Shown here piece after piece: positions 12,899 to 21,286 of a stretch of DNA of 64,000 nt. Within the stretch, counting starts at the first letter, position 1, and every line of letters starts with the position of its first letter. Made by a program: the position numbers and the translations under genes. Origin of the DNA: Iodobacter fluviatilis (GTDB taxonomy: Bacteria > Pseudomonadota > Gammaproteobacteria > Burkholderiales > Chitinibacteraceae); assembly GCF_900451195.1 (NCBI RefSeq), contig NZ_UGHR01000003.1, forward strand, positions 1 through 64,000. The letters run 5' to 3'. Under the pieces are notes generated by a model that did no database searches, was not told the origin of the DNA, and saw nothing but the letters and a program-made list of their open reading frames with translations.

Positions 12899-13557
12899 TC
12901 GGCAACCTGCACCAGCTGCTCTTGCAATTGATCCATACACAGATCCAAACGCTGCATACAACCCGCATCAGCTTCCATTTCTGCGCTGTGAATCCGGCAC
13001 TCGCCAGGAGCAAGATGAGGGTCGGCCACCAGCTGCCAGCGTGCGACTCGCTCCGGGGCCAGCTCAATCACGCGCTGGCATTCTTCAGCATTTAAATGCA
13101 CGGCAACCGAGGTATTAGTTTGCGACGTTGCTGCCAGCGTTTCATCGACCAAGGCCAGCAATTGCACCGGTTGCAAAGTCAGCTCGCAGCGAATCACCTG
13201 CCTTGCGACCTTGGCCACCAAATCGACCACTTCTTGGCGCAAGGCCAGCTGGTAATCATCGCTAGCCCGCTGCACCTGTTGCAGTAGCTGCTCCATCAGG
13301 GCAGCTTTTTCATCAAAACGCGCTGTCGCTGCCAGCCTTGCCTCAGCTTCGCCCTGAGCCAGCCCCGCCGCGTGGCCTTCGGCAAAACCAGCCGCCCCGC
13401 CACTGATTAAGCCCTCGGCATGACCATCGCTATGGCCGCTATCCCAGCCCTGCTGATAAGCCTCGGCTGATAAGGGCGCAGCTTCACCCGCTTGGGCAGA
13501 CTGCGCTACCTGTAAGCGCTGCAAAGAAGGAAAACGATGAGGGCGAACCGATTTCAC
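12895..13557 (-). CDS. fliH: Flagellar assembly protein FliH
   Basis: 220 aa. FliH holds FliI and tethers it to the C-ring. The middle shows the glycine-spaced helix typical of FliH (GWDSGHSDGHAEGLISGGAA and onward, about residues 38-70). A C-terminal V-ATPase E-subunit-like part follows. The start is GTG at 13557, overlapping the fliG stop (GTGA). Gene order fliG-fliH-fliI-fliJ is standard. Confidence 0.9.
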   Translation of the reverse strand: MKSVRPHRFPSLQRLQVAQSAQAGEAAPLSAEAYQQGWDSGHSDGHAEGLISGGAAGFAEGHAAGLAQGEAEARLAATARFDEKAALMEQLLQQVQRASDDYQLALRQEVVDLVAKVARQVIRCELTLQPVQLLALVDETLAATSQTNTSVAVHLNAEECQRVIELAPERVARWQLVADPHLAPGECRIHSAEMEADAGCMQRLDLCMDQLQEQLVQVAE

Positions 13558-14570
13558 TCGACCACCGCCTCAGGGAAAAGTTGTAAATCAATTTCACCCG
13601 TGCTGGCTAATTCACGCACGATAGTCATGATTTCCTTGCGAACTTCCTCAACACGGCTCAGCGGCACGGGGCCAGAGCGGCGCATCATATCTTCGAAACT
13701 TTGTGCCTGACGGCGTGGCATGGTTTGGGTAATCGCCTGGCGCACTTCCGGCTCCGCACCTTTCAGTGCAATTGCCCACTGCTCCAGCGCCACATCTTCC
13801 ACAATCCGCATCAGCGCGGTTTCGGTCTGGCGCGACAAGATAAAGAAGTCATACATACGGCTTTCGATTTCTGCGACCAGATCAGCATCATGGGCACGGA
13901 GCAGCTCGATCATTTGCTGCTTATTGCCCGAATAGCGGTTAATGATGTCGGCGGTTTGCTGCATACCTGCCACTTCAGTGCTCTGGGTGTGCAGATTATC
14001 CAAGCAGCGATTCACCAGCTCATCCAGCTCAAGCAATAATTCCCGATCCACTTCTTTCAGCCGGGCAATCCCCACCAGTACATGATCTTGTGTGGCAACC
14101 GGCAGCGCTTCAACGACCTAGCCCGCTAAATGCGGCGGCAGGAAAGCCAGGAAAACGGCCTGCATACGCACATGCTCGTGTGCAATTCTATCGGCCAGCC
14201 ACTGCGGGGAAACCCATTGCAAGCGGGCCATCTTTGGGCGGATTTCATCGCCATAAATGCTGTTGAGCACACTATTGGCAATATCGCCGCCTAAGGCCAG
14301 ATCCAAAGAACGCTGCAAAAAAGAGCGCGATGCGCCATGCACGCCGCTTTGCTCGCGGTACTCGTCAAAAAATTTCTGAATCGATACCTTTACCGTATCA
14401 ACCTTAATGCCACTCATGCGCGACATCACCTGCGTGACGGCCAGCAATTCCTCACGCCCTAGGCAGCGCAGCACATTGGCAGCAGGCTCTTCGCCCATGC
14501 TCAATAAAACAATGGCCGCCTGCTCTACCGGAGTCAGCGCGGTTTCGGCCTGATTATTGATTGCGTCCAT
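13554..14570 (-). pseudogene. fliG: Flagellar motor switch protein FliG interrupted by an in-frame amber codon
   Basis: FliG is the rotor protein on which MotA exerts torque. The reading frame starts at ATG 14570 (MDAINNQAETALTPVEQ) and runs through the N-terminal domain to a TAG at 14120-14118. It then continues in the same frame through LPVATQDHVLVGIARLKEVD and the whole FliG middle and C-terminal domains to 13554. Read through, the product would be about 338 residues, the usual FliG length, with one stop after residue 150. The segment directly after the stop (VVEALP) aligns with the conserved VLELLP region, so nothing else appears lost. CAG to TAG is the simplest origin. Without suppression only the FliF-binding domain is made. 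A GTG at 14075 could restart a C-terminal fragment. A sequencing error cannot be excluded. Confidence 0.85.
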
Positions 14571-16209
14571 CTTTTTGTACCCACTGTTTAACGACTTCGG
14601 CAACGCGTTCCGGCTCTTTGGCAGCCAGCTCTTTCAAATGATCAACCAGTACGTCCACCGAAGAACCCGCCGGAGGAAGATCGTAATTCTCTAGCAAAGG
14701 CACCACCGGCATAGGCTTCGCAGATTTGGAATAGCCAGCCGCAACAGCGGGCTCTGCCGCGTTTTCAGGCGTGATATCTAGCTCGGCAGGCGGAGCAGCT
14801 AGGCCCAGTGGCGCGGCAGGTTTTCCTATCCATTCTTTAAGCAGCTTAAAAGCAGGGCGCACCAAGAATAAAAACGCCAGCAGCAATCCCAGCGCATAAG
14901 CGAACAAACCAATCGCATCATAAATGGTGCTGCGTTCCAGCCACCAAGGCGTGGCAACCGGACGAGCCGTAAACGGCAGGGTAGAAACCATTAACTGATC
15001 GCCCCGCTCGCTATTAATGCCCAAACCATTGCGTAAGATCTTTTCAATATTGGCAATTTGCGCGGGCGTCCAGCCCGCCTTGGCAGAAGGAGCAGCCGCA
15101 TTACTCAAAACCACCGCCACATTGAGACGACGCAGTGCACCACGGGCTTTTTTTGTGCTGGTAATACTTTTATCGTAAGCGTACTGGCGAGTCATCGCAT
15201 TTTTCTTAAAGCGGCTATCGTCAGTTTCAGGCTTGGCTGGATCAGCATTAACCGGTCGATTGCTTAAGGAGCCGGGAATACCAATCGCACTTTTTTCGCT
15301 GGTTTGTTCATCACGGCTGGCCTCGCTGGTGATTTTCGGCGCCTCACCGTATTGCTCTCGTGTCTCTTCTACCTGGTCGTTATCTACATCGGCGGTGACG
15401 CTCACCTTGAAGTTATCCGCCCCTAATACCGGATCAAGCAAATCACGGATGCTGCTCAGGGTTTGTTCACGGTAGCGGCTGGCGCTGTCGTTTTCATTCG
15501 CCGAAAAACCGCTGGCAGCCGTATCTAGGCGCGCAGATAAAAGACTGCCCGCTTCATCCACCAGCGTCACTTTCCGCGGGCTAAGGCTGGATACACTGCC
15601 AGCTACCAGATTAACAATCGCGGCTATTTGTTCCTGATTTAATTTCTGGCCTGGCTTTAAAGAAACAATAACCGACGCAGAGCTTTTATCAATTCCCGAA
15701 TCAACAAAAGAAGAAGATCTGGCAATAGATAAATGCACCCGTGCGCTGGCAATGGGATCTAATGCCAGAATACTTTGCACTAATTCGCCCTCAAGCCCGC
15801 GGCGAAATCGTACATCCTGTACAAACTGGCTGACGCCTAATGGATCATTCTTATCGAGCAATTCAAGCCCGGCAGGTAATTTAGCCACCACGCCTTTAGC
15901 CGCCAATAGCATACGCACGCGGCCTAAATCGCTGTTTTCAACCAGCACCTGACCACTTTGCGGATGCAGGCGATATTTAATGTGCTCCGCATCCAGCACC
16001 GTCATCATATCTGCTACGGCAATTTTTTCTGTATTACCAAATACCGGTTTGTAATTGGAATCGTCATGCCACAAATACAGAATAAGCAATACGCTGATTG
16101 CAATGGCCAATACTGTAATGGGCAAAACCATTTTTACAAACGATGCAGGATTACGCTCATTATTTTTTAAACGTAATGTTTCAAAGCCAGCTTTTAATTG
16201 TGCGTACAT
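14554..16209 (-). CDS. fliF: Flagellar MS-ring protein FliF
   Basis: 551 aa. FliF forms the membrane ring on which the C-ring and rod assemble. One membrane helix near residues 27-48 precedes the YscJ/FliF ring-building domains (about 50-220, with RVHLSIARSSSFVD). A long periplasmic stretch follows, with a second helix near 430-450 (AIGLFAYALGLLLAFLFLV). The cytoplasmic tail ends in LKELAAKEPERVAEVVKQWV, the FliG-binding segment. The 3' end overlaps fliG by 17 nt. Intact. Confidence 0.96.
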   Translation of the reverse strand: MYAQLKAGFETLRLKNNERNPASFVKMVLPITVLAIAISVLLILYLWHDDSNYKPVFGNTEKIAVADMMTVLDAEHIKYRLHPQSGQVLVENSDLGRVRMLLAAKGVVAKLPAGLELLDKNDPLGVSQFVQDVRFRRGLEGELVQSILALDPIASARVHLSIARSSSFVDSGIDKSSASVIVSLKPGQKLNQEQIAAIVNLVAGSVSSLSPRKVTLVDEAGSLLSARLDTAASGFSANENDSASRYREQTLSSIRDLLDPVLGADNFKVSVTADVDNDQVEETREQYGEAPKITSEASRDEQTSEKSAIGIPGSLSNRPVNADPAKPETDDSRFKKNAMTRQYAYDKSITSTKKARGALRRLNVAVVLSNAAAPSAKAGWTPAQIANIEKILRNGLGINSERGDQLMVSTLPFTARPVATPWWLERSTIYDAIGLFAYALGLLLAFLFLVRPAFKLLKEWIGKPAAPLGLAAPPAELDITPENAAEPAVAAGYSKSAKPMPVVPLLENYDLPPAGSSVDVLVDHLKELAAKEPERVAEVVKQWVQKDGRNQ

Positions 16210-16224
16210 GTTTTCCTGCTGCCT

Positions 16225-16557
16225 TTACAAAGGCATTTTCATCAGATCATCAACCGCACCCATGACCTTATTGCGCACTTGCATCATCATTGAGAACGAT
16301 AAGCCCGCCTCCTGGCTCATCAGCATTGCGCCGACTAAATCGTTGCTGGCCCCGCTATCCACCTCGGCCATTTTGGCCGCTGCCATTTGATCTTTGGCAT
16401 CAACGCCACGAATGGCATCGGCCATGATCGCCATAAAACCACCATTATTTTGGCCATGAGCATCAGGCGAATGCAGGCTGTTTCCTGAGATGGAGGCCAT
16501 CTCGCCCAGCATTTTTGTTTGCTCAGTTTTTAAGGCCGAAGCAATTGCATTCACCAT
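16225..16557 (-). CDS. fliE: Flagellar hook-basal body protein FliE
   Basis: 110 aa. FliE joins the MS ring to the rod. The C-terminal half has the family pattern, including VGAMLMSQEAGLSFSMMMQV followed by RNKVMGAVDDLMKM. First gene of the leftward fliEFGHIJ run. The 223 bp to the divergent fliM must hold both promoters, but I could not assign a sigma54 (GG-N10-GC) or FliA-type promoter there with confidence. Confidence 0.93.
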   Translation of the reverse strand: MVNAIASALKTEQTKMLGEMASISGNSLHSPDAHGQNNGGFMAIMADAIRGVDAKDQMAAAKMAEVDSGASNDLVGAMLMSQEAGLSFSMMMQVRNKVMGAVDDLMKMPL

Positions 16558-16780
16558 TTAAGCACCCCGTGTTGGCCAAAAAATTACGCCATTATTTTTT
16601 ACAAACCACTTACAGGGCGCGGATTCTAACAGCAGTACACAGGCATAGTTAGCTGTGAATTTTTACCATGCAAAACAGATACATGAACATATCATAAAAT
16701 TCTAATGTTGAAGTACAATACGCGCGATTTGCCAAATCACCCCTCCCTCTAGGTTCTTTCCCTGATCGGTATATAGCTGC

Positions 16781-17599
16781 GTGTCTATAGCAAAAACAAA
16801 ACGTGTACTTCACGAAAAAAATGCAATTCAAGTGCTGGATCACAGCAGCTTAGGCCGCCCTCTGCACCTTTTAGCGGGATTAAACGAGCGGCTGAAAATA
16901 GAAACAGAGCAGTTTCTGAAAAGCGAATTCAACCGCCCCTACCGGGCCACACTGGGCGTGACTCAAATCAGCCAGTCCGCCCGTAAAGCCAATCCTGTGA
17001 GCTGGATAGATTTGGGTGTTGGCCAATTAGCCGTAGAAATGTCGCGCTCATTTTTGCTGCGTACGCTGGATTATCGCTATGGAGCAAAAGCCCAGCCTGC
17101 TGCGATCAGTGAGCAAGATTTAAATGGTGAAGAAACCAGCACAGAACAGCGATTAAAAACCAATCTTGCCAATAAGATAGCCCAGCTGTTTTTAGCGTTT
17201 TTAAATCAGGAGGCCAGCGAGTGCAGTGGTCTGAGGACTGAAGCCGCATGGCAAATTGAAATCGAAATAATCGATCAGATTGATCAGCTGAAAGCCAATA
17301 TCTGTTTAGTACTGGACCATGCCCTGTTTGATTTACTACTGAAATTAGTTGCAAAACCACGCGCCAACAACAAAAGCCAGACCGCTTTCTTTGATCAATT
17401 AAAAATAAAATGCCATGCGCATCTGGCAGAGAAATCGCTGACTTTAGATGATGTTTTAAAGCTAAAAATTGGCGAGGTTATGCCAATTAACTTACAAGCT
17501 AAAGCCAGTGTGTATATTGGCAAGAGCAAATTGTTTACCGCCAGCGTCGCCGAAAATAACGGCGCTTTATGCCTCACATCATTTGAAGATGCAGAATAA
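16781..17599 (+). CDS. fliM: Flagellar motor switch protein FliM, short lateral type
   Basis: 272 aa, shorter than the roughly 320-330 aa of polar-type FliM. The C-terminal 80 residues form the SpoA domain of the C-ring (LKLKIGEVMPINLQAKASVY). The middle looks like a reduced CheC-like domain (VSWIDLGVGQLAVEMSRSFL). The N-terminal CheY-P-binding motif of FliM (LSQxEIDALL) is absent. The start used is GTG at 16781, which lacks a clear Shine-Dalgarno sequence, so the true start is uncertain. First gene of the rightward fliMNPQR-flhBA set, divergent from fliE. Confidence 0.8.
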   Translation: MSIAKTKRVLHEKNAIQVLDHSSLGRPLHLLAGLNERLKIETEQFLKSEFNRPYRATLGVTQISQSARKANPVSWIDLGVGQLAVEMSRSFLLRTLDYRYGAKAQPAAISEQDLNGEETSTEQRLKTNLANKIAQLFLAFLNQEASECSGLRTEAAWQIEIEIIDQIDQLKANICLVLDHALFDLLLKLVAKPRANNKSQTAFFDQLKIKCHAHLAEKSLTLDDVLKLKIGEVMPINLQAKASVYIGKSKLFTASVAENNGALCLTSFEDAE

Positions 17600-17603
17600 T
17601 TCC

Positions 17604-17942
17604 ATGAATATGAATGACGATTTTGATTTAGAAAACGCACTGCAAGAGATGGAGTCAAAACCAGAAACCGCAGCACCGGCCAAGCGCGACCTCAATCCAT
17701 TTTTAAGAAAAATCCCAGTTACGCTGACTTTAGAAGTAGGCGCGAGCGATATCTCCCTAGCCGAGCTGTTAGCCATCGAATACGGATCGGTATTAGAGCT
17801 GAATAAGCTCGCGGGTGAGCCACTGGATATCAAAGTGAATGGCACCACCATCGGCAAGGCCGAAGTGGTCATTACCGGCGAGAGCTACGGCCTGCGCGTG
17901 GTTGAATTAGATCACCTCGATTTACAAACCTTGGCCTCATGA
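17604..17942 (+). CDS. fliN: Flagellar motor switch protein FliN
   Basis: 112 aa. FliN forms the base of the C-ring with FliM. A short acidic N-terminus is followed by a complete SpoA domain (IPVTLTLEVGASDISLAELL to VVITGESYGLRVVEL). The ATG at 17604, 4 nt after the fliM stop, gives the usual FliN length. An ATG at 17589 is an alternative. It overlaps fliP by an ATGA. No fliO lies between fliN and fliP, as is common in lateral loci. Confidence 0.92.
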   Translation: MNMNDDFDLENALQEMESKPETAAPAKRDLNPFLRKIPVTLTLEVGASDISLAELLAIEYGSVLELNKLAGEPLDIKVNGTTIGKAEVVITGESYGLRVVELDHLDLQTLAS

Positions 17943-18670
17943 ATCTCTTTTGGCGATTTACGGTCCTGCTGCTGGCAGCGACTCCGGCATGGGCGGAAGA
18001 CTCACTCAAGATCTTATCCAATAGCGCAACGGTGGGTGATTTAACGGTTAAAACCCAAGTTTTAATCATTATGACTTTGCTGGGATTACTTCCCACGCTG
18101 GTTTTAATGATGACCTGCTTTACCCGTTTTGTGATTGTATTGTCGTTGCTGCGGCAAGCGCTGGGTTTGCAGCAGGGCATGCCCAACCGGATTACCACCG
18201 GTATGGCACTGATTTTAACACTGCTGGTGATGCGCCCGGTGGGGGTGGAAGTCTGGCAAACCGCCATGCTGCCCTACGATCAGGACAAAATCACCCTGCT
18301 GGCCGCGCTGCAAATCGCCGAAAAACCGTTGTCCAAATTTATGCTGGCGCAAACCAATAAATCGGCACTGGCGCAGATATCACGCCTTGCTGGCGAAGGC
18401 CCAGTAGCCAAACCCAGCGATCACGCCTTTACCGTAAAACTGGCCGCCTTTGTACTGAGCGAGCTGAAAACCGCTTTTCAGATCGGCTGCATGCTGTTTA
18501 TTCCCTTTCTGGTGGTCGATCTGGTGGTCTCCAGCGTATTAATGGCGATGGGGATGATGATGCTATCGCCGCTAGTGATTTCATTGCCGCTTAAATTACT
18601 GCTGTTTGTACTGGTAGACGGCTGGTCGCTCACCGTCAACACCCTTGTCACCAGCATACAGGCCTACTGA
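17939..18670 (+). CDS. fliP: Flagellar export gate protein FliP
   Basis: 243 aa. FliP is the core subunit of the FliPQR export pore in the inner membrane. A cleavable signal-like N-terminus (TVLLLAATPAWA) is followed by the family's highly conserved membrane helices. These include MTCFTRFVIVLSLLRQALGL and FLVVDLVVSSVLMAMGMMML. It overlaps fliN and fliQ by 4 nt and 1 nt, so translation is coupled. Confidence 0.97.
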   Translation: MNLFWRFTVLLLAATPAWAEDSLKILSNSATVGDLTVKTQVLIIMTLLGLLPTLVLMMTCFTRFVIVLSLLRQALGLQQGMPNRITTGMALILTLLVMRPVGVEVWQTAMLPYDQDKITLLAALQIAEKPLSKFMLAQTNKSALAQISRLAGEGPVAKPSDHAFTVKLAAFVLSELKTAFQIGCMLFIPFLVVDLVVSSVLMAMGMMMLSPLVISLPLKLLLFVLVDGWSLTVNTLVTSIQAY

Positions 18671-18942
18671 TGATCACCCCTGATACCGCGGTTGATCTAG
18701 TCAACCAAAGCCTTTATGTGGTGGTGAAACTGGTGATTTTGCTGGTGCTGCCGGGGCTGATTGTCGGCGTACTGGTCAGCCTGTTTCAGGCCGCCACGCA
18801 AATTAACGAGCAAACCCTCAGCTTTTTACCCCGCCTGCTGGTCACCCTCGCCGTCATCGCCCTTGCTGGGCATTGGATCGTTGGCCAACTGATGACATTT
18901 TGCATCGAGATTTTTAATAATGCGGCGATGTTGGTGGGGTAG
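18670..18942 (+). CDS. fliQ: Flagellar export gate protein FliQ
   Basis: 90 aa with two membrane helices (residues 15-38 and 52-75) and the FQAATQINEQTLSFLPR signature between them. It starts on the last base of the fliP stop. It is separated from fliR by 423 bp containing a dispersed repeat, although fliQ and fliR normally abut. Confidence 0.95.
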   Translation: MITPDTAVDLVNQSLYVVVKLVILLVLPGLIVGVLVSLFQAATQINEQTLSFLPRLLVTLAVIALAGHWIVGQLMTFCIEIFNNAAMLVG

Positions 18943-19010
18943 CAAAAAAGATTTTCCATAACGGCAATAGGCGCAAACAGCCCAAAAACTTATTAACCAC
19001 GCTTTGTGTA

Positions 19011-19240
19011 CAGGGCTTTAAAGTCCCCTTGAAACACGCCGAAGCGAGGAACAAGCGGGCGGGGTTTCTTTGATGCCTGTTTGAGCGAAGCGAGTTCCGC
19101 AGCCGCCGCTCGATTGTCCGCAGATGAGGGGCCTTCGTGTTTCGTGGGGCGGCCTTCTTTGCTTACTTTCTTGGCCGTTCAAGAAAGTGAGTCCCACGCG
19201 GGGGAATCCCGCACCTAAACAGTGTGCCGAAGGCACTAAT
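19011..19240 (-). repeat. Dispersed three-hairpin element, copy A
   Basis: About 230 bp between fliQ and fliR, in the reverse orientation (the GTGCC-GGCAC hairpin at 19224-19236 marks its 5' end on the minus strand). It shares long near-identical blocks with the copies at 25688, 31391, 33315, 45886, 47581 and 52572. The stem CTTTCTTG...CAAGAAAG is retained here with a different loop (AACGGC). Small frames through it are spurious. The rest of the fliQ-fliR gap shows nothing recognisable. Confidence 0.9.
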
Positions 19241-19365
19241 CATTTTTGATCTTGAATTGGTCCACATCACCACACAAAGGCGGGTTACCGCCGAAAATGT
19301 CCACTGCCCCAATAAACACAACAAACGACCTAACCCACCCTAAAGCTCGAAACCACAAGAAAACC

Positions 19366-20151
19366 ATGGACTCCCTGATTAAGGAATTACTCGCAATCCT
19401 ACCCCTGCTCTGGTGGCCTTTTTGCCGCTATATGGCGGGGTTTAGTTTTGCGCCCTTGATAGGCGAAGCCATGGTGCCGGTGCGGGCGCGGATTGGTTTA
19501 TCGCTGGTGCTCAGCGTCATCACCCTGCCCCTTATGCAAAAAACCCAAATCAGTATTGATCCCTTTTCTATGCACTGGATTCTTGCCACCTTTGCACAGG
19601 TGATTATCGGGCTGATTTTTGGCATGGCGTTTCAACTGGTGATGACCATCCTCTCCATCTTGGGCTTTTTGATTTCATCGCAAATGGGCCTGAGTATGGC
19701 GGTAATGAATGATCCTATGAGCGGCAGCTCATCCGATGTGATTTCCACCCTGCTGTATTTATTAGGCGCGCTGCTGTTTTTTGCCATGGATGGGCATCTG
19801 GTGATTGTGCAAATTATCTACGGCAGCTTTAAGCTGTGGCCGGTGGCCGATGGGATTAATTTTGTATCGCTCAAAATGCTGGCGCAAAGCCTGAGCTGGG
19901 TGTTTGCCGCTGCCCTGCTGCTGGCGATCCCGAGTATTTTTTCTACTTTTATTGTGCAGCTTGGCCTTGGCTTACTTAACCGCGTAGCCCCAGCTTTAAA
20001 TTTATTCTCTCTGGGCTTTCCCCTTATTACCCTGTTTGGCCTGTTTACCCTTGGCTTGATCAGCCGTTTTATTCCAGGCCACTATAGCCAGCTCAGCGAA
20101 AAAATCTTGCAAATGATTGAGCAAATGCTGCATGGGGGCGTGCATGGCTGA
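19366..20151 (+). CDS. fliR: Flagellar export gate protein FliR
   Basis: 261 aa inner membrane protein completing the FliPQR pore. It has about six hydrophobic helices. Conserved parts are SFAPLIGEAMVPVRARIGL near the N-terminus and LGLLNRVAPALNLFSLGFP near the C-terminus. The start at 19366 gives the normal family length. The open frame extends upstream to 19246, but that extension is hydrophilic and runs into repeat-adjacent DNA. It overlaps flhB by 8 nt. Confidence 0.93.
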   Translation: MDSLIKELLAILPLLWWPFCRYMAGFSFAPLIGEAMVPVRARIGLSLVLSVITLPLMQKTQISIDPFSMHWILATFAQVIIGLIFGMAFQLVMTILSILGFLISSQMGLSMAVMNDPMSGSSSDVISTLLYLLGALLFFAMDGHLVIVQIIYGSFKLWPVADGINFVSLKMLAQSLSWVFAAALLLAIPSIFSTFIVQLGLGLLNRVAPALNLFSLGFPLITLFGLFTLGLISRFIPGHYSQLSEKILQMIEQMLHGGVHG

Positions 20152-21286
20152 AGCGTCTAATGGCGATAAAACAGAAAAAGCCAGCCCACAGAAACTCAAA
20201 AACGCCAGAAAAGAAGGGCAGATTGTCCGCTCGCGCGAAGTGGCTTCTGCCGTGGGTTTGCTCGCCAGCTTGAAAGTATTTGCCCTGCTGGCTCCCAGCT
20301 ATTTAGTTGATTTTGATGCACTATTTAAGCTGGCTTTTAGCTCGCTAGATCAGCCAGGCAGCCTCGATCATGTTTGGTCTGGCCTATTTAGCGGCAGCTT
20401 TCTTTTGCTGCTTAAAATGCTGCTGCCTTTAGCCATCATTCCGCTGATGATTATCCTAGCCTCGCTTTATCCGGGCGGCTGGATTTTCTCTGGTAAGCAG
20501 CTGATGCCTAAATTTGAGCGCATGAATCCGCTTTCACACTTTGGGCGGATATTCTCTGCCCAGCATGCCAGCGAGCAAATCAAAGCCATTATCAAGGTCC
20601 TGATTTTAGGCGTTGTTTTGTTTTATATTAGCCGGGACAGCCTGCCTCAATTCTTTAGCCTGCAAGAGCTCACCCTGACCGAAGCGCTTAATGGCGCTGC
20701 GCAATTATTATTTGATGCGCTATTTAGCTTTTGCTTGGTGTTTATCTTATTTGCCGCCATTGATTTGCCGCTGCAAATATTTTTGTTTATGCGTAAACAA
20801 AAAATGAGCAAACAAGAGCAAAAAGACGAATATAAAACCAGCGAAGGCCGGCCAGAAATTAAACAACGCATCCGGCAAATTCAGCAGCAATTAGCCCAGC
20901 GCAGTATTCGCAAAGCTATCCCTAGCGCGGATGTGATTATCGTCAACCCGCGCCATTATGCGGTGGCTTTAAAGTACGACGAAAACCGGGCTCAAGCGCC
21001 CTTTATTGTGGCCAAGGGCATGGATGAAATGGCCATGTATATCCGCCAGCTGGCCGAAATCAACAAAATAGATATTGTGCCGATTCCGCCGCTAGCCCGT
21101 GCTATTTATAAAACCACTCAGGTCAATCAACAGATCCCTGCGCCCTTATTTAAAGCCGTGGCGCAGGTGCTGACCTATGTATTGCAGCTCAAAGCTTTTC
21201 GCAGCGGCGGCCGCCGTGTTGCTCCCCTATTACCGGATGATTTGGGCATTTCGCCAGAATTAGCAGAGATTAAAGAACCAGCATGA
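20144..21286 (+). CDS. flhB: Flagellar export switch protein FlhB with NPRH cleavage motif
   Basis: 380 aa. FlhB gates export and changes substrate from rod/hook to filament proteins after self-cleavage. Four N-terminal membrane helices are followed by the cytoplasmic domain. The cleavage motif, almost always NPTH, reads N268-P-R-H here (AACCCGCGCCAT), followed by YAVALKY. The scissile Asn-Pro bond and the histidine are kept, and Thr is replaced by Arg. N-terminal DKTEKASPQKLKNARKEGQ is typical. The start at 20144 overlaps fliR. The ATGA overlap with flhA shows coupling. Confidence 0.95.
   Translation: MAEASNGDKTEKASPQKLKNARKEGQIVRSREVASAVGLLASLKVFALLAPSYLVDFDALFKLAFSSLDQPGSLDHVWSGLFSGSFLLLLKMLLPLAIIPLMIILASLYPGGWIFSGKQLMPKFERMNPLSHFGRIFSAQHASEQIKAIIKVLILGVVLFYISRDSLPQFFSLQELTLTEALNGAAQLLFDALFSFCLVFILFAAIDLPLQIFLFMRKQKMSKQEQKDEYKTSEGRPEIKQRIRQIQQQLAQRSIRKAIPSADVIIVNPRHYAVALKYDENRAQAPFIVAKGMDEMAMYIRQLAEINKIDIVPIPPLARAIYKTTQVNQQIPAPLFKAVAQVLTYVLQLKAFRSGGRRVAPLLPDDLGISPELAEIKEPA

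Noticed and set aside
16558..16780. Possible sigma54 promoter (TTGGCC...TTACGCC) between fliE and fliM
   Set aside because: The GG-N10-GC spacing is not met on either strand.
17469..17603. N-terminally extended fliN frame
   Set aside because: The extension overlaps fliM in another frame and is absent from FliN proteins; ATG 17604 gives the family length.
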